A stretch of DNA of 45,270 nucleotides from Flavobacteriales bacterium (GTDB taxonomy: Bacteria; Bacteroidota; Bacteroidia; Flavobacteriales; UBA7312), in contig JADHMQ010000013.1 of the NCBI GenBank assembly GCA_016779935.1, positions 1-45,270 on the forward strand, given 5' to 3'. Every line of letters begins with the position of its first letter. The stretch's first letter is position 1. Shown in pieces: positions 16,239-24,687 of this stretch. The notes below the pieces were generated by a model that did not search any database, was not told the origin of the DNA, and saw only the letters and a list, made by a program, of their open reading frames with translations. Made by a program: the position numbers and the translations under genes.

Positions 16239-18218
16239 ATGATCTATAATCGTAAAGGAATTAGTGATGAGCAGCTAGTAGAGTTGTACACTTCCATCCT
16301 TAAACCTAGAATGATAGAAGAAAAAATGCTTATTCTTCTTCGTCAGGGCAAGATATCAAAGTGGTTTTCTGGCATTGGTCAAGAGGCGATTGCAGTTGGT
16401 GTAACTTCTGCTTTAGAGCAAGAGGAATACATTTTACCTATGCACCGTAACTTAGGAGTGTTTACCACCAAAGGCGTTCCTTTGCACCGTTTATTTTCTC
16501 AATTTCAGGGAAAGATGAATGGCTTTACCAAGGGTAGAGACCGTTCCTTTCACTTTGGAACTCAAGACTATAACATTGTTGGAATGATATCTCACTTAGG
16601 ACCTCAGCTAGGGGTGGCAGATGGCATTGCCCTTGCCAATAAACTTAAAGACAATAAGCAAGTTACAGCAGTTTTTAGTGGCGAAGGCGGTACTTCCGAA
16701 GGCGATTTTCACGAGGCACTTAATGTTGCAGCCGTATGGGATTTGCCTGTAATATTCGTGATAGAAAACAACGGTTATGGTTTGTCTACCCCTATAAACG
16801 AGCAATTTCGCTGTAAAAAGATAGCCGATAAAGGCAAAGGCTTTGGCATGGAATCCTATTCCATTGACGGTAACAATATTTTGGAAGTGTACCGAACCAT
16901 TAGCCAACTTAAAAAAGAAATGCAAGCCAATCCAAAACCTATATTACTAGAGTGTATGACCTTTAGAATGAGGGGGCATGAAGAGGCTTCAGGCACGAAG
17001 TACGTTCCTCAAGAAAAATTTGACGAATGGGCACCAAAAGACCCGGTTAGTAATTTTGAGGCATTCCTTTTGAAAGAAAAGGTATTAACAGAAGAAGTGA
17101 TAGCCAAGGCTAAGGCGTCAATCAAAGAGGAGATTAATCAAGCCCTCGAAACAGCCTTTGCAGAAGAGGAGATAAGCTCTAGCGTAGAGCAAGAATTAGA
17201 AGATGTTTTTGCGGCTTACGATTTACAGCCACAATCCCCACAAAGCGATGCTGTTTCCAACATTCGCTTAGTTGATGCTATTTCTGACGGACTAAAGCAA
17301 TCCATGCAGCGTTTTCCCAATTCTGTAGTGATGGGGCAAGATATTGCTGAATACGGAGGTGTATTCAAAATTACCGATGGCTTCATTGAGGAGTTTGGAA
17401 AAGAACGAGTACGAAATACGCCCATTTGCGAATCGGCTATTGTGAGTGCTTCTATGGGCTTGGCGATAAATGGGTACAAAGCCATTATGGAAATGCAGTT
17501 TGCCGACTTTGCCAGTTCAGGATTTAACCCCATTGTCAACTATTTAGCCAAGGTGCATTACCGTTGGGGACAAGCTGCCGATGTAGTGGTGCGTATGCCC
17601 ACGGGTGCAGGTGTAGGAGCAGGGCCATTCCATTCCCAATCCAATGAAGCTTGGTTTACCCATACGCCAGGGCTAAAGGTGGTATATCCGGCTTTCCCTG
17701 CCGATGCTAAGGGATTGTTAGCAGCATCCATTGAAGATCCTAATCCTGTAATGTTCTTTGAACACAAAGCACTGTACAGAAGCGTTTACCAAGATGTGCC
17801 AGATGACTATTACACTTTAGAGTTGGGCAAAGCCAAAAAATTAAAAGAGGGCAAGGAAGTAACCATAGTGAGCTATGGTGCCGGAGTGCATTGGGCATTG
17901 GATGTTTTGGAGAAAAACCCCGGTATTTCTGCCGATTTAATTGATCTAAGAACCTTAGTGCCTTTGGATACTGACACCATTTTTGAGTCGGTAAAGAAGA
18001 CGGGCAAAGTCATTATCTTACACGAAGACTGCGAAGTAGGAGGTTTTGGAGCCGATATTTCGGCACTTATTGCCGAGCATTGCTTCGAGTATTTGGATGC
18101 ACCAGTAAGGCGTTCAGCCAGTTTAAATACGGCTGTTCCTTTTGCTAAAAACTTAGAAGCTAATTTCTTAGCTAAGAATAGCTTTGAACAAAAATTAAAA
18201 GAGCTTTTGAGCTATTAA
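16239..18218 (+). CDS. Fused E1 alpha/beta subunit of a 2-oxo acid dehydrogenase
   Basis: A 659-residue thiamine-diphosphate enzyme. Residues ~1-320 are the E1 alpha domain, with the ThDP/Mg motif between GEGGTSEGDFHEAL (from about 148) and IENNGYG (~178), and MRGHEEASG near 245. Residues ~340-659 are the E1 beta domain, with VVMGQDIAEYGGVFKITDGF, TPICESAIVSASMGLAING, and the C-terminal transketolase-like VSYGAGVHWALDVLE and LHEDCEVGGFGADI. Sequence style is closest to branched-chain 2-oxo acid (2-oxoisovalerate) dehydrogenase, which oxidatively decarboxylates Val/Leu/Ile oxo acids to feed branched fatty acids. E2 and E3 genes are not adjacent. The alpha/beta fusion is common in Bacteroidota. 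Pyruvate or acetoin as substrate cannot be excluded. Confidence 0.88.
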   Translation: MIYNRKGISDEQLVELYTSILKPRMIEEKMLILLRQGKISKWFSGIGQEAIAVGVTSALEQEEYILPMHRNLGVFTTKGVPLHRLFSQFQGKMNGFTKGRDRSFHFGTQDYNIVGMISHLGPQLGVADGIALANKLKDNKQVTAVFSGEGGTSEGDFHEALNVAAVWDLPVIFVIENNGYGLSTPINEQFRCKKIADKGKGFGMESYSIDGNNILEVYRTISQLKKEMQANPKPILLECMTFRMRGHEEASGTKYVPQEKFDEWAPKDPVSNFEAFLLKEKVLTEEVIAKAKASIKEEINQALETAFAEEEISSSVEQELEDVFAAYDLQPQSPQSDAVSNIRLVDAISDGLKQSMQRFPNSVVMGQDIAEYGGVFKITDGFIEEFGKERVRNTPICESAIVSASMGLAINGYKAIMEMQFADFASSGFNPIVNYLAKVHYRWGQAADVVVRMPTGAGVGAGPFHSQSNEAWFTHTPGLKVVYPAFPADAKGLLAASIEDPNPVMFFEHKALYRSVYQDVPDDYYTLELGKAKKLKEGKEVTIVSYGAGVHWALDVLEKNPGISADLIDLRTLVPLDTDTIFESVKKTGKVIILHEDCEVGGFGADISALIAEHCFEYLDAPVRRSASLNTAVPFAKNLEANFLAKNSFEQKLKELLSY

Positions 18219-18261
18219 TATAATTTGTAAATTGTCAAATCAATTAAACCAACACATACTT

Positions 18262-18711
18262 ATGAAAAAGATATTAGTTTTTTGCCTATCCTTTATGACT
18301 TTGAGCACTTTTGCTCAAACCTCTTCTGATGACGTTTTAAGACGTGCTGAAGTAATGCCTGTATTCCTAGAGTGCCAAGACGATCGTTTTGCGGATGCTC
18401 CATATCCTTGTACTATGAATCAGTTGTTTACTTACTTTAAAGAAGCTATACAAGTGGAAAACCCAGTAGGAAAAGTAACAAAATGCGTTATTTCTCTAGT
18501 AGTAGAAAAAGACGGTTCGGTTTCTGATGTACAGATGCCAAGAGGTGTTTTTGTTAATATGGACGATGCAGCTGCAAAAAGTGAGTTAGAAGAATCGCTT
18601 AATGCTAAGGTATTGGCAAAAGCCAAAGAACTACGTTTTAAGTCGCCAGGCTATCAGAATGGTGAAAAAGCAAGAGTAATAATTCAGTTTTCTGCAGGAT
18701 TGAGTTACTAA
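18262..18711 (+). CDS. Secreted TonB C-terminal-domain-like protein
   Basis: A 149-residue exported protein. MKKILVFCLSFMTLSTFAQ is a clear signal peptide, so the ATG at 18262 is preferred over an in-frame TTG at 18232 that would bury it. The mature part carries AEVMPVFLECQDD and VISLVVEKDGSVSDVQMPRG, followed by LAKAKELRFKSPGYQNGEKARVII-type text, the pattern of a stand-alone TonB C-terminal domain as in many Bacteroidota hypotheticals. It lacks the N-terminal helix and proline spacer of a real energy transducer. Two Cys (in LECQ and YPCTM) may form a disulfide. Function unknown. A strong intrinsic terminator follows. Confidence 0.72.
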   Translation: MKKILVFCLSFMTLSTFAQTSSDDVLRRAEVMPVFLECQDDRFADAPYPCTMNQLFTYFKEAIQVENPVGKVTKCVISLVVEKDGSVSDVQMPRGVFVNMDDAAAKSELEESLNAKVLAKAKELRFKSPGYQNGEKARVIIQFSAGLSY

Positions 18712-18725
18712 ATTATTGAATACCT

Positions 18726-18754
18726 AAAAGCGACTTTTTAGTCGCTTTTTTTTT
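18726..18754 (+). terminator. Intrinsic terminator after the TonB-C-like gene
   Basis: AAAAGCGACT at 18726-18735 pairs with AGTCGCTTTT at 18740-18749 around a TTTT loop, followed by a run of T to 18754. Confidence 0.9.
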
Positions 18755-18822
18755 GCCTTATTAGCCCATGAATCATGAAAAAAAATCCAAACTATAATAC
18801 GCACCAGTCAAGCTACAGACTA

Positions 18823-19088
18823 AGGACAGTGGGGGCCGCTCTTGGCTTGTAATTTGCTGGTATCGCTCATAATTTGTATCTGAAAGAGTTTAGATAATTA
18901 ATTAGTCGCCGTGGTCACATTACCAAAAGGGGCTAACTGATTTTAAGCTCTTTTATTTTTCTAAGGCAACGGGATACTAACGAAAGACTAACAGAGAAAG
19001 GACTCGTGGATTGATCCAATGACTACCTCCTCTGTTAGTCTTTCAACTTTTGCACTATTCCGTATTAATAGAAATCCCCCACTGTCCT
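18823..19088. mobile_element. MITE-like element with 13-bp terminal inverted repeats
   Basis: AGGACAGTGGGGG at 18823-18835 and its exact complement CCCCCACTGTCCT at 19076-19088 bound 266 bp. A TA dinucleotide flanks each end (18821-18822 and 19089-19090), as would be left by an IS630/Tc1-type insertion at TA. The interior has no ORF, but contains a 15-bp perfect inverted repeat at 18982-18996 and 19030-19044. A small non-autonomous transposable element is the simplest reading; a structured RNA closed by the same inverted ends is the alternative. No second copy lies in the window. Confidence 0.5.
18982..19044. repeat. Perfect 15-bp inverted repeat, hairpin
   Basis: GAAAGACTAACAGAG at 18982-18996 pairs fully with CTCTGTTAGTCTTTC at 19030-19044 across a 33-nt loop. 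On the plus strand the stem is followed by AACTTTTG, a weak T tract, so it could also terminate transcription. It lies inside the 266-bp element. Confidence 0.75.
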
Positions 19089-19171
19089 TATACGAAGAAA
19101 ATGATTGTTAATCCCCGCTAGCGTGAGCATCTTGCAAGTACTAAGAGTAAAAAGCTTTGAGTATAGATTAC

Positions 19172-20575
19172 TTACTTAACCCCAAAGAGTTTTTTGTTAA
19201 GAATAATTTCACTAACACCTTCAGGCACACCGTCTTGCCAACCGTCTTCCTTCTTCTTGATTTTATGGAGGATATCTCTAGAGAAGATTTGTAAGACATT
19301 ATCGTTGAACTTTAAGTCTTTTATCCTGCCGTTTTTAAGTAGGTAATCGTACAAGGGTCTCAATCGGCGATGGATAGGGATGTTCTTGCTGTTGAGCAGT
19401 TCATCGCTAACATCTGCTTGGTAAGGGTAGAGGTATATCTTTAAATCTCTGGTAAATAGAATTCCAAAAGCTTCCAGAATACCGCCATTGAGGTTGCGGT
19501 AATACTTATCGTCAAATATCTCTAAAAGGTTGTTCACCCCAATGATAAGCCCCATACGAGCTTTGGTATAGTTAGAGAAATATTCAATGAGTTTGTAGTA
19601 TTTTTTATAATTGGAGATAAGTACGGTATGTCCTAAGGAGCAAAGAATATCGGCTCTATCCAAGAAATCATTCTCATCAATATCGCCTTCCATTTTCAGG
19701 TTGGATAGCGTAATTTCAAAGAGCAGTTGTACATTATCCTTATCCACTCTATTTTCTTCAATAAAGGAATTATAACCGTTTTCCATCATATCCAAATTAA
19801 CTTTGGTAACAGGCCGAAAACTTCCTCTGATAGTCAGAATGTTTTTCTTGTAGAGTACATCCGAAGGCTGTTGGTTTTTTCCGTCAGGACCAAAGATAAC
19901 CGCATCGGTCATGCCTTCTTTCACAAGAATTAAACTAAGCAGACGGTTATCTACATCTTTAAAATCAGGACCTTCCATCTGTATCATGTCCATCTCCACA
20001 TTATCTCTGGTGAGGTTGTCGTACAAGGATTTAATGAAGGTCTTTGGTTGGTAGTAGTGGTTAAAGCAAGCGTAAATGAGGTTAGTACCCATTATGCCTA
20101 TGGTCTCTTGCTGCAATTTTGCATCCGAGTCATTTAGTCGAACATGAAAAATAACCTCGTTAAACCCTTTGTCTGCAGCCGTCTGAAAACGACAACCCAT
20201 CCAACCATGACCTTTTACCGTTTTGGTATAGTTTATGGTCGCTAGGGTATTGGCAAAAGAGAAGTACTTCTTATCAGGGTGTTCCTCTCGTCTGAGTCGG
20301 TTTTCTATCAGTCCGTATTCTTGTTTAAGAATCTTTTTTAATCGCGACTTAGAGACGTATCTGCCGTCAATCTCTTTTCCGTAGATGGCATCGCTAAAAT
20401 CTTTATCGTAAGCCGACATGGTTTTGGCAATAGTACCGGAAGCACCACCGGCTCTAAAAAAATGCCTTACGACTTCTTGTCCTGCGCCGATTTCTGCAAA
20501 TGTTCCGTAGATAGTGCTGTCCAGATTAATTTGGAGAGCCTTTTGGGTGGGCGATAGAATAACTGGTTTTGTCAT
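19172..20575 (-). CDS. Conserved protein of unclear function (often labelled nicotinate-nucleotide adenylyltransferase)
   Basis: A 467-residue soluble protein. It opens with the well-conserved SPTQKALQINLDSTIYGTFA and IGAGQEVVRHFFRAGGASGT, familiar from a family widespread in Bacteroidota. Database entries for this family often carry the label nicotinate-nucleotide adenylyltransferase, but I see no HxGH-type nucleotidyltransferase motif near the N-terminus, so I do not accept that function. Other conserved-looking strings are KGHGWMGCRFQT, IGIMGTNLIYACF, and NLNGGILEAFGILFTRDLKIYLYPYQ. There is no signal peptide or membrane helix. The C-terminus (RDILHKIKKKEDGWQDGVPE) is basic. It is monocistronic and has a full TTG-N19-TACATTTG promoter. 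Confidence 0.75.
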   Translation of the reverse strand: MTKPVILSPTQKALQINLDSTIYGTFAEIGAGQEVVRHFFRAGGASGTIAKTMSAYDKDFSDAIYGKEIDGRYVSKSRLKKILKQEYGLIENRLRREEHPDKKYFSFANTLATINYTKTVKGHGWMGCRFQTAADKGFNEVIFHVRLNDSDAKLQQETIGIMGTNLIYACFNHYYQPKTFIKSLYDNLTRDNVEMDMIQMEGPDFKDVDNRLLSLILVKEGMTDAVIFGPDGKNQQPSDVLYKKNILTIRGSFRPVTKVNLDMMENGYNSFIEENRVDKDNVQLLFEITLSNLKMEGDIDENDFLDRADILCSLGHTVLISNYKKYYKLIEYFSNYTKARMGLIIGVNNLLEIFDDKYYRNLNGGILEAFGILFTRDLKIYLYPYQADVSDELLNSKNIPIHRRLRPLYDYLLKNGRIKDLKFNDNVLQIFSRDILHKIKKKEDGWQDGVPEGVSEIILNKKLFGVK

Positions 20576-20591
20576 TTTCAGATTCTTTCAA

Positions 20592-20621
20592 CAAATGTAA
20601 AAACTGTCTTTTAAATAACAA
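20592..20621 (-). promoter_or_regulatory. Bacteroidota-type promoter of the 467-residue protein gene
   Basis: On the minus strand TTG (20621-20619), a 19-nt spacer and TACATTTG (20599-20592) lie 16 nt upstream of the start codon. It is an exact match to TTG-N19-TAnnTTTG. Confidence 0.7.
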
Positions 20622-20633
20622 CTATATTAATCT

Positions 20634-20641
20634 TATTTTTG
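20634..20641 (+). promoter_or_regulatory. Candidate -7 element of the MBL-fold hydrolase gene
   Basis: TATTTTTG matches TAnnTTTG and lies 18 nt before the ATG at 20660. No -33 TTG at standard spacing. Confidence 0.45.
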
Positions 20642-20659
20642 GTAAAATTTTTGACGATA

Positions 20660-21424
20660 ATGAAATTAACCTTTTTAGGTACAGGAACTTCTCAAGGTGT
20701 ACCTGTAATTGCATGTGAATGTGAGGTCTGTCTTTCTACGGATTCTATGGACAAACGCCTGCGTTCTTCAGTGCTTATTGAAAGCGATACTACATCGGTG
20801 GTTATCGATACTGGTCCTGATTTTCGTCAGCAAATGCTGAACCATGCAGTTAAAAAAGTCGATGCTTTGGTTTATACCCATGAGCATAAAGACCACGTTG
20901 CCGGTATGGACGATGTAAGAGCCTTTAATTTCAAATTCAAAAGGGATATGCCCATTTATGCTTCTGAAAGGGTGCAGGGAGCTTTAAAAAATGAATTTCA
21001 TTATGTCTTTGGGGCAAATAGCTATCCCGGTACACCCAAAGTATTTTTTAATACCATTGATTCAGAATCTCAGTTTACCATTGGCAATATTCCGATTCAA
21101 TCCATAGAGGTTTTACACTACAAAATGAAGGTCTTTGCTTACCGTATCAAAGACTTGGTTTATATGACTGATGCCAATTTTATTAGCGATGAACAATTTG
21201 AAAAGGTAAAGGGATGCAAAATACTGATTATAAATGCTTTAAGAAAAGAAAAGCACTTATCTCATTTCACTCTTGAGGAGGCTTTGGAGGTGGGAAAAGC
21301 TACAGGAGCAGAGCGTATTTACTTTACTCATATTAGTCACCTTATGGGTAAGCACCAAGACGTTAGTAAGGACTTACCAAAGCACGTTCAGATTGCTTAT
21401 GATGGTTTGCAAATTGACTTTTAG
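20660..21424 (+). CDS. MBL-fold metallo-hydrolase, PhnP-like
   Basis: A 254-residue cytoplasmic metallo-beta-lactamase-fold enzyme. It starts MKLTFLGTGTSQGVPVIACE and has the three closely spaced Cys (CECEVC, residues 19-24) typical of PhnP-type proteins, which bind a structural zinc. The metal site is His74-x-His76-x-Asp78-His79 (THEHKDH), with further ligands in VLHYKMKV, MTDANF and ITHISHLMG-like C-terminal text (FTHISHLMGKHQDV). PhnP cleaves 5-phosphoribosyl 1,2-cyclic phosphate, but this gene is not among phn genes, so cyclic phosphodiesterase is a family-level guess. The ATG at 20660 was chosen over an in-frame TTG at 20639. Its stop overlaps that of the convergent dihydroorotase-like gene. 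Confidence 0.83.
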   Translation: MKLTFLGTGTSQGVPVIACECEVCLSTDSMDKRLRSSVLIESDTTSVVIDTGPDFRQQMLNHAVKKVDALVYTHEHKDHVAGMDDVRAFNFKFKRDMPIYASERVQGALKNEFHYVFGANSYPGTPKVFFNTIDSESQFTIGNIPIQSIEVLHYKMKVFAYRIKDLVYMTDANFISDEQFEKVKGCKILIINALRKEKHLSHFTLEEALEVGKATGAERIYFTHISHLMGKHQDVSKDLPKHVQIAYDGLQIDF

Positions 21425-22683
21425 AAAGAGGATTGTTTACCGTTAACTGTGCCTAAAACTTTTGTTCTAAAGGCTTTACCGATAAACGGACTGTTTTTGG
21501 ATTTAGACGCAATAGCCTCTTCATCAAATACCCATTCATCATCCGTAGAGAAGCAGCAAAGGTTGGCCTTTTGTCCTTCTTCAATGCCGGAGCAATCAAT
21601 TCCCAGTAGTTTTCTAGGGTTGTTAGAAAGTGCATTGACAATGGTTTCTAGTCCAATTTCTTTTTCAAGTTCACAAGCTAGAGGAAAGGCCGTTTGTGTG
21701 CCTATAATTCCAAAGTTAGCGTGGTCGAAGGTCAGCACCTTGTGTTCTGAGTCTTCAGGATTGTGGTCAGAGCAGATGGCATCAATAGTGCCGTCCTTTA
21801 AGCCTTTTTTCAGAGCTTTTATATCGCTTTCAGTTCGTAGAGGAGGAAAGACCTTATAATTGCTATCGAAAGTGGCACAGTCTTCGTCCTTTAAGATGAG
21901 GTTGTGTATGGCTACATCGCAGCTGATATTTAGACCACGTTTTTTAGCAGCTCGAATCATTTCCACACTTTTAGCAGTGGATATTCTATTTGCGTGTAGC
22001 TTACCCCCAGTGTATTCTGCCAGTTCAATATCTCTTGATAGCATAACTTCCTCGGCTAAGGCAGGGATGCCTTTTAAACCTAAACTAGTACTGCTAATGC
22101 CTTCGTTCATTTTTCCATTATTGCTAATGGTAGCATCATTGGGTTGATTCATAATTAAACCCTCAAAGTTTTTGGTGTAAAGGAGTGCCAACTTCATTAT
22201 GTCGGTTTTTTGCACACTTCTTCGATCGTCGGTAAAGGCTTTAGCACCGGCTTGATTCATTTCAAACATTTCGGTTAATTCTTCTCCTTTATTCTCTTTA
22301 GTAATGTTTCCGGCAGGGACAATATTCACTAGTGAGTTTTTGGTGTTATTGAGTAAATATTCTACTTGAACTTTATTGTCTGTACTCGGCAAGTTGCTTG
22401 GCATGTATAATACGCCTGTAAAACCGCCTTTGGCAGAGGCTTTGATACCTGTATTTAAATCTTCTTTCCAGTCAAAACCAGGGTCTCTAAAGTTCACTTG
22501 CATATCAAATAAACCAGGAGAGAGGTGGAGGTTTTTACCTTCCACTACCTTATAGCTTTTATCGGCTTTAATAGAGGATTTAATGGATTCTATTTTACCA
22601 TTTTTCACTAGTACATCCACCACTTTGTTGTGAAAGGATGAGTGTGTGTCAATTACTTTTACGGATTTGAATAAAATGCTCAT
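21421..22683 (-). CDS. Dihydroorotase-like protein lacking the metal ligands
   Basis: A 420-residue amidohydrolase-fold protein of the long PyrC type. The frame LSPGLFDMQVNFRDPGF aligns with the usual GLIDMHVHFREPG, but the two His ligands are Gln62 and Asn64. The HAED segment is NQPND (179-183). The second His of the HxxH-ST motif is Arg233 (LHANRIST), and the PHH segment is IHN (259-261). Only His230 and the Asp306 of SDHNPED remain. It should therefore not bind the usual binuclear zinc and is probably not a working dihydroorotase. Metal-less PyrC paralogues elsewhere act as structural partners of aspartate transcarbamoylase; that role here is inference. The ATGA overlap with the BatA-like gene upstream predicts coupled translation. 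Confidence 0.88.
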   Translation of the reverse strand: MSILFKSVKVIDTHSSFHNKVVDVLVKNGKIESIKSSIKADKSYKVVEGKNLHLSPGLFDMQVNFRDPGFDWKEDLNTGIKASAKGGFTGVLYMPSNLPSTDNKVQVEYLLNNTKNSLVNIVPAGNITKENKGEELTEMFEMNQAGAKAFTDDRRSVQKTDIMKLALLYTKNFEGLIMNQPNDATISNNGKMNEGISSTSLGLKGIPALAEEVMLSRDIELAEYTGGKLHANRISTAKSVEMIRAAKKRGLNISCDVAIHNLILKDEDCATFDSNYKVFPPLRTESDIKALKKGLKDGTIDAICSDHNPEDSEHKVLTFDHANFGIIGTQTAFPLACELEKEIGLETIVNALSNNPRKLLGIDCSGIEEGQKANLCCFSTDDEWVFDEEAIASKSKNSPFIGKAFRTKVLGTVNGKQSSF

Positions 22684-24680
22684 AATAGTCGGATTAATAG
22701 GGTTTCAATAATCAAGAATAAGAGTGTTAGCATAATGCAGTATATCCAAAGGGGAGTACCTGTATTGAGGGTCTTTAAATACTTGCTGATGCTATCGCTG
22801 TTTTTGTCGATTAATAAGATATTACTATATCGTTGACTTAAGTCTGTTAAGTCGTCTTTTTCTAGAGTACTCAATTGGCTTTCTAATCGGTCGTAGTTAA
22901 AAGCCAAACGACTGATAAGTTTATTGTCATTATCCATTAAAGTGTAATGCCCAGCAGTATTTATTTGATTGCCAATAAATAGGCTTTTGGCTCGTGCATT
23001 AGGTATGCATTCAAATTCGCCTTGCTGAATGGTGAAAGGCTTTCTGAAGCCACTATTGATTAGTGGGATGCTTTTGTCACCAATGGTATAGTACAATTGT
23101 TGCTTACCACCAGAGTAGGAGGCAATATTGTAAAGTATAGGCACAAAAAGGGCGTGTCTACTAAAATTACTGAACGACTTGTCCAATCCTACTGCCGAAA
23201 GGTAGATAGTGCCTTCTTGCACCTTATATTCGCTTAAAAAGCTGGATTTATTATCCAGAGTTAGTATGGAGCTGGCGTTGGTTGAGTTTAATTGACTTAT
23301 GGAATAGTAAGCGTCTACTTTTGGAAAGTTTAAGCGATCTTCAGTTTTCTCAAAAACCCCATCGAATAAGGCGTTTTTAAAATCAATTGTGCTAATGGCA
23401 CTTGCTGTTGATTCTAAAGATTGGTAAAAATCAATCCCTAAAGAATTAGAAAAGGACTTATAACTTTCAATATCCATTTCATTAGAAGGGAATACCACAA
23501 CGCTTTGTCCGTCTTTTAGTGCACTGAGTATGCTTTGTTTTAAACCTGATGATAGGCGTTCAACACCTTCTAAAATGATTAATTGATTTTGCGATAAATC
23601 GGTATAATTTATTTGGTTTACAGACTGAGAGGTGTAGTTAAAATAATCGTCTTTATCGAATAACTTAACCAGTGATGAATGGGCTTTACTGCCGTAAATG
23701 TGCTGAACATTAATTTGTGATTTTATCTCAAAAGTAAAATGAAATTCATCGTCAAAAGTAATTGGGTAATCTTGCAGGCTGAGTGTTCCGTTGTGCCATC
23801 CCAACTCATTGATGTTGAAGTTAAGTTCAACCACGCTTTCATCTTCTAAAAAAGTGTTGGCTATGGCACGTTGTTGATTGTCTATAGCTAGTTTAATACT
23901 TACATCCCGTTCATCAATGTTTTGTCCTTTTAATCTAGCAAATAGACTGATATTAGTCTGTACCTGTGGATTGGGTTTGCTTAACCAACAGCTATCTATG
24001 TAAACATTTCCATTTTCATAGGCATTGGCTTGAACAAGTCGTACAGAATAGATAGAGTCAGCAGCTTCTAAATCTAATTCGGCAATAGTCTTCTGAAAGT
24101 CAGAGATAATGTAAATGTCTTTCTTTTCGGCAGTGCTGTTTTCTAGGCTGTATTTTTGGCGTTTGAAAACTTGATTTAGAGAATGAACATTTGCACTTGT
24201 TTCTATAGCGTTAATCTCTTCAAACAATTGTTCTTTACCTAATTCTCTTTGGTGAATTGCTTTAAAGTCGTTATCTAAAAAATAAAAGTCATCGTTGGGA
24301 GAATAGGCATCAAATATAGCTCGAGCTTGCTGCTTGGCACTTTGTAATAATCTACCCGATTCGTTTTCACCATCCATACTAAAGGAATTGTCAATGTATA
24401 CACTGACAGCGTGTTTTTTGGCTACTTCATCTGATTCATCACTTTTGAGGTAGGGCTGTGCGAAGGCAAAAACAATAAAAGCAATGGTTAGCATTCTCGA
24501 AATTAAAATGAGAATATGCTTGAGCTGAGATTGTGATTTTGTTTTTTCTTTTACAGATTTTAGAAACTGAACATTACTAAAGTAGACAGTTTTGAATTTT
24601 CTAAAATTAAATAAATGGATAATAATGGGGACAGCTACTAGAGCTAAGGCGTACAAAAAGGTTGAGTACAAGAATTCCAT
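22680..24680 (-). CDS. BatA-domain membrane protein with VWA-like region
   Basis: A 666-residue inner-membrane protein. The N-terminus (FLYSTFLYALALVAVPIIIH, LFNFRKFKTVYFSNVQFLK) is the BatA N-terminal domain, with two membrane helices before residue ~80. A von Willebrand A-like fold follows, with the metal-site-like DNSFSM near residue 95. A long periplasmic beta-rich part and a final helix (PLWIYCIMLTLLFLIIETLL) complete it. BatA-like proteins are linked to Bacteroidota aerotolerance or MoxR-type operons, though no MoxR ATPase gene is near. I start at the ATG at 24678-24680 (MEFLYS), eight bases from a TATCTTTG element. It overlaps the dihydroorotase-like gene by 4 bp. Confidence 0.83.
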   Translation of the reverse strand: MEFLYSTFLYALALVAVPIIIHLFNFRKFKTVYFSNVQFLKSVKEKTKSQSQLKHILILISRMLTIAFIVFAFAQPYLKSDESDEVAKKHAVSVYIDNSFSMDGENESGRLLQSAKQQARAIFDAYSPNDDFYFLDNDFKAIHQRELGKEQLFEEINAIETSANVHSLNQVFKRQKYSLENSTAEKKDIYIISDFQKTIAELDLEAADSIYSVRLVQANAYENGNVYIDSCWLSKPNPQVQTNISLFARLKGQNIDERDVSIKLAIDNQQRAIANTFLEDESVVELNFNINELGWHNGTLSLQDYPITFDDEFHFTFEIKSQINVQHIYGSKAHSSLVKLFDKDDYFNYTSQSVNQINYTDLSQNQLIILEGVERLSSGLKQSILSALKDGQSVVVFPSNEMDIESYKSFSNSLGIDFYQSLESTASAISTIDFKNALFDGVFEKTEDRLNFPKVDAYYSISQLNSTNASSILTLDNKSSFLSEYKVQEGTIYLSAVGLDKSFSNFSRHALFVPILYNIASYSGGKQQLYYTIGDKSIPLINSGFRKPFTIQQGEFECIPNARAKSLFIGNQINTAGHYTLMDNDNKLISRLAFNYDRLESQLSTLEKDDLTDLSQRYSNILLIDKNSDSISKYLKTLNTGTPLWIYCIMLTLLFLIIETLLIRLL

Positions 24681-24687
24681 TAAAAGG

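Larger units (their letters stand above)
18755..19171. other. 417-bp non-coding gap between convergent genes
   Basis: No credible ORF is seen. The gap contains a 266-bp element with 13-bp inverted ends (18823-19088), an internal 15-bp inverted repeat, and to its right a short GC-rich stretch with the palindrome CGCTAGCG at 19116-19123. It has more G+C-rich patches than the surrounding intergenic DNA, suggesting it was acquired or is structured. Confidence 0.7.

Noticed and set aside
16239-18218. Frameshift or mis-assembly joining two E1 genes
   Set aside because: One open frame runs through both domains with a sensible linker, and fused E1 alpha/beta proteins are normal in Bacteroidota.
18755-19171. 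tmRNA, SRP RNA or RNase P RNA in the non-coding gap
   Set aside because: I looked for a tag frame ending in a typical ALAA, the GNAR-loop SRP core and RNase P conserved strings on both strands and found none.
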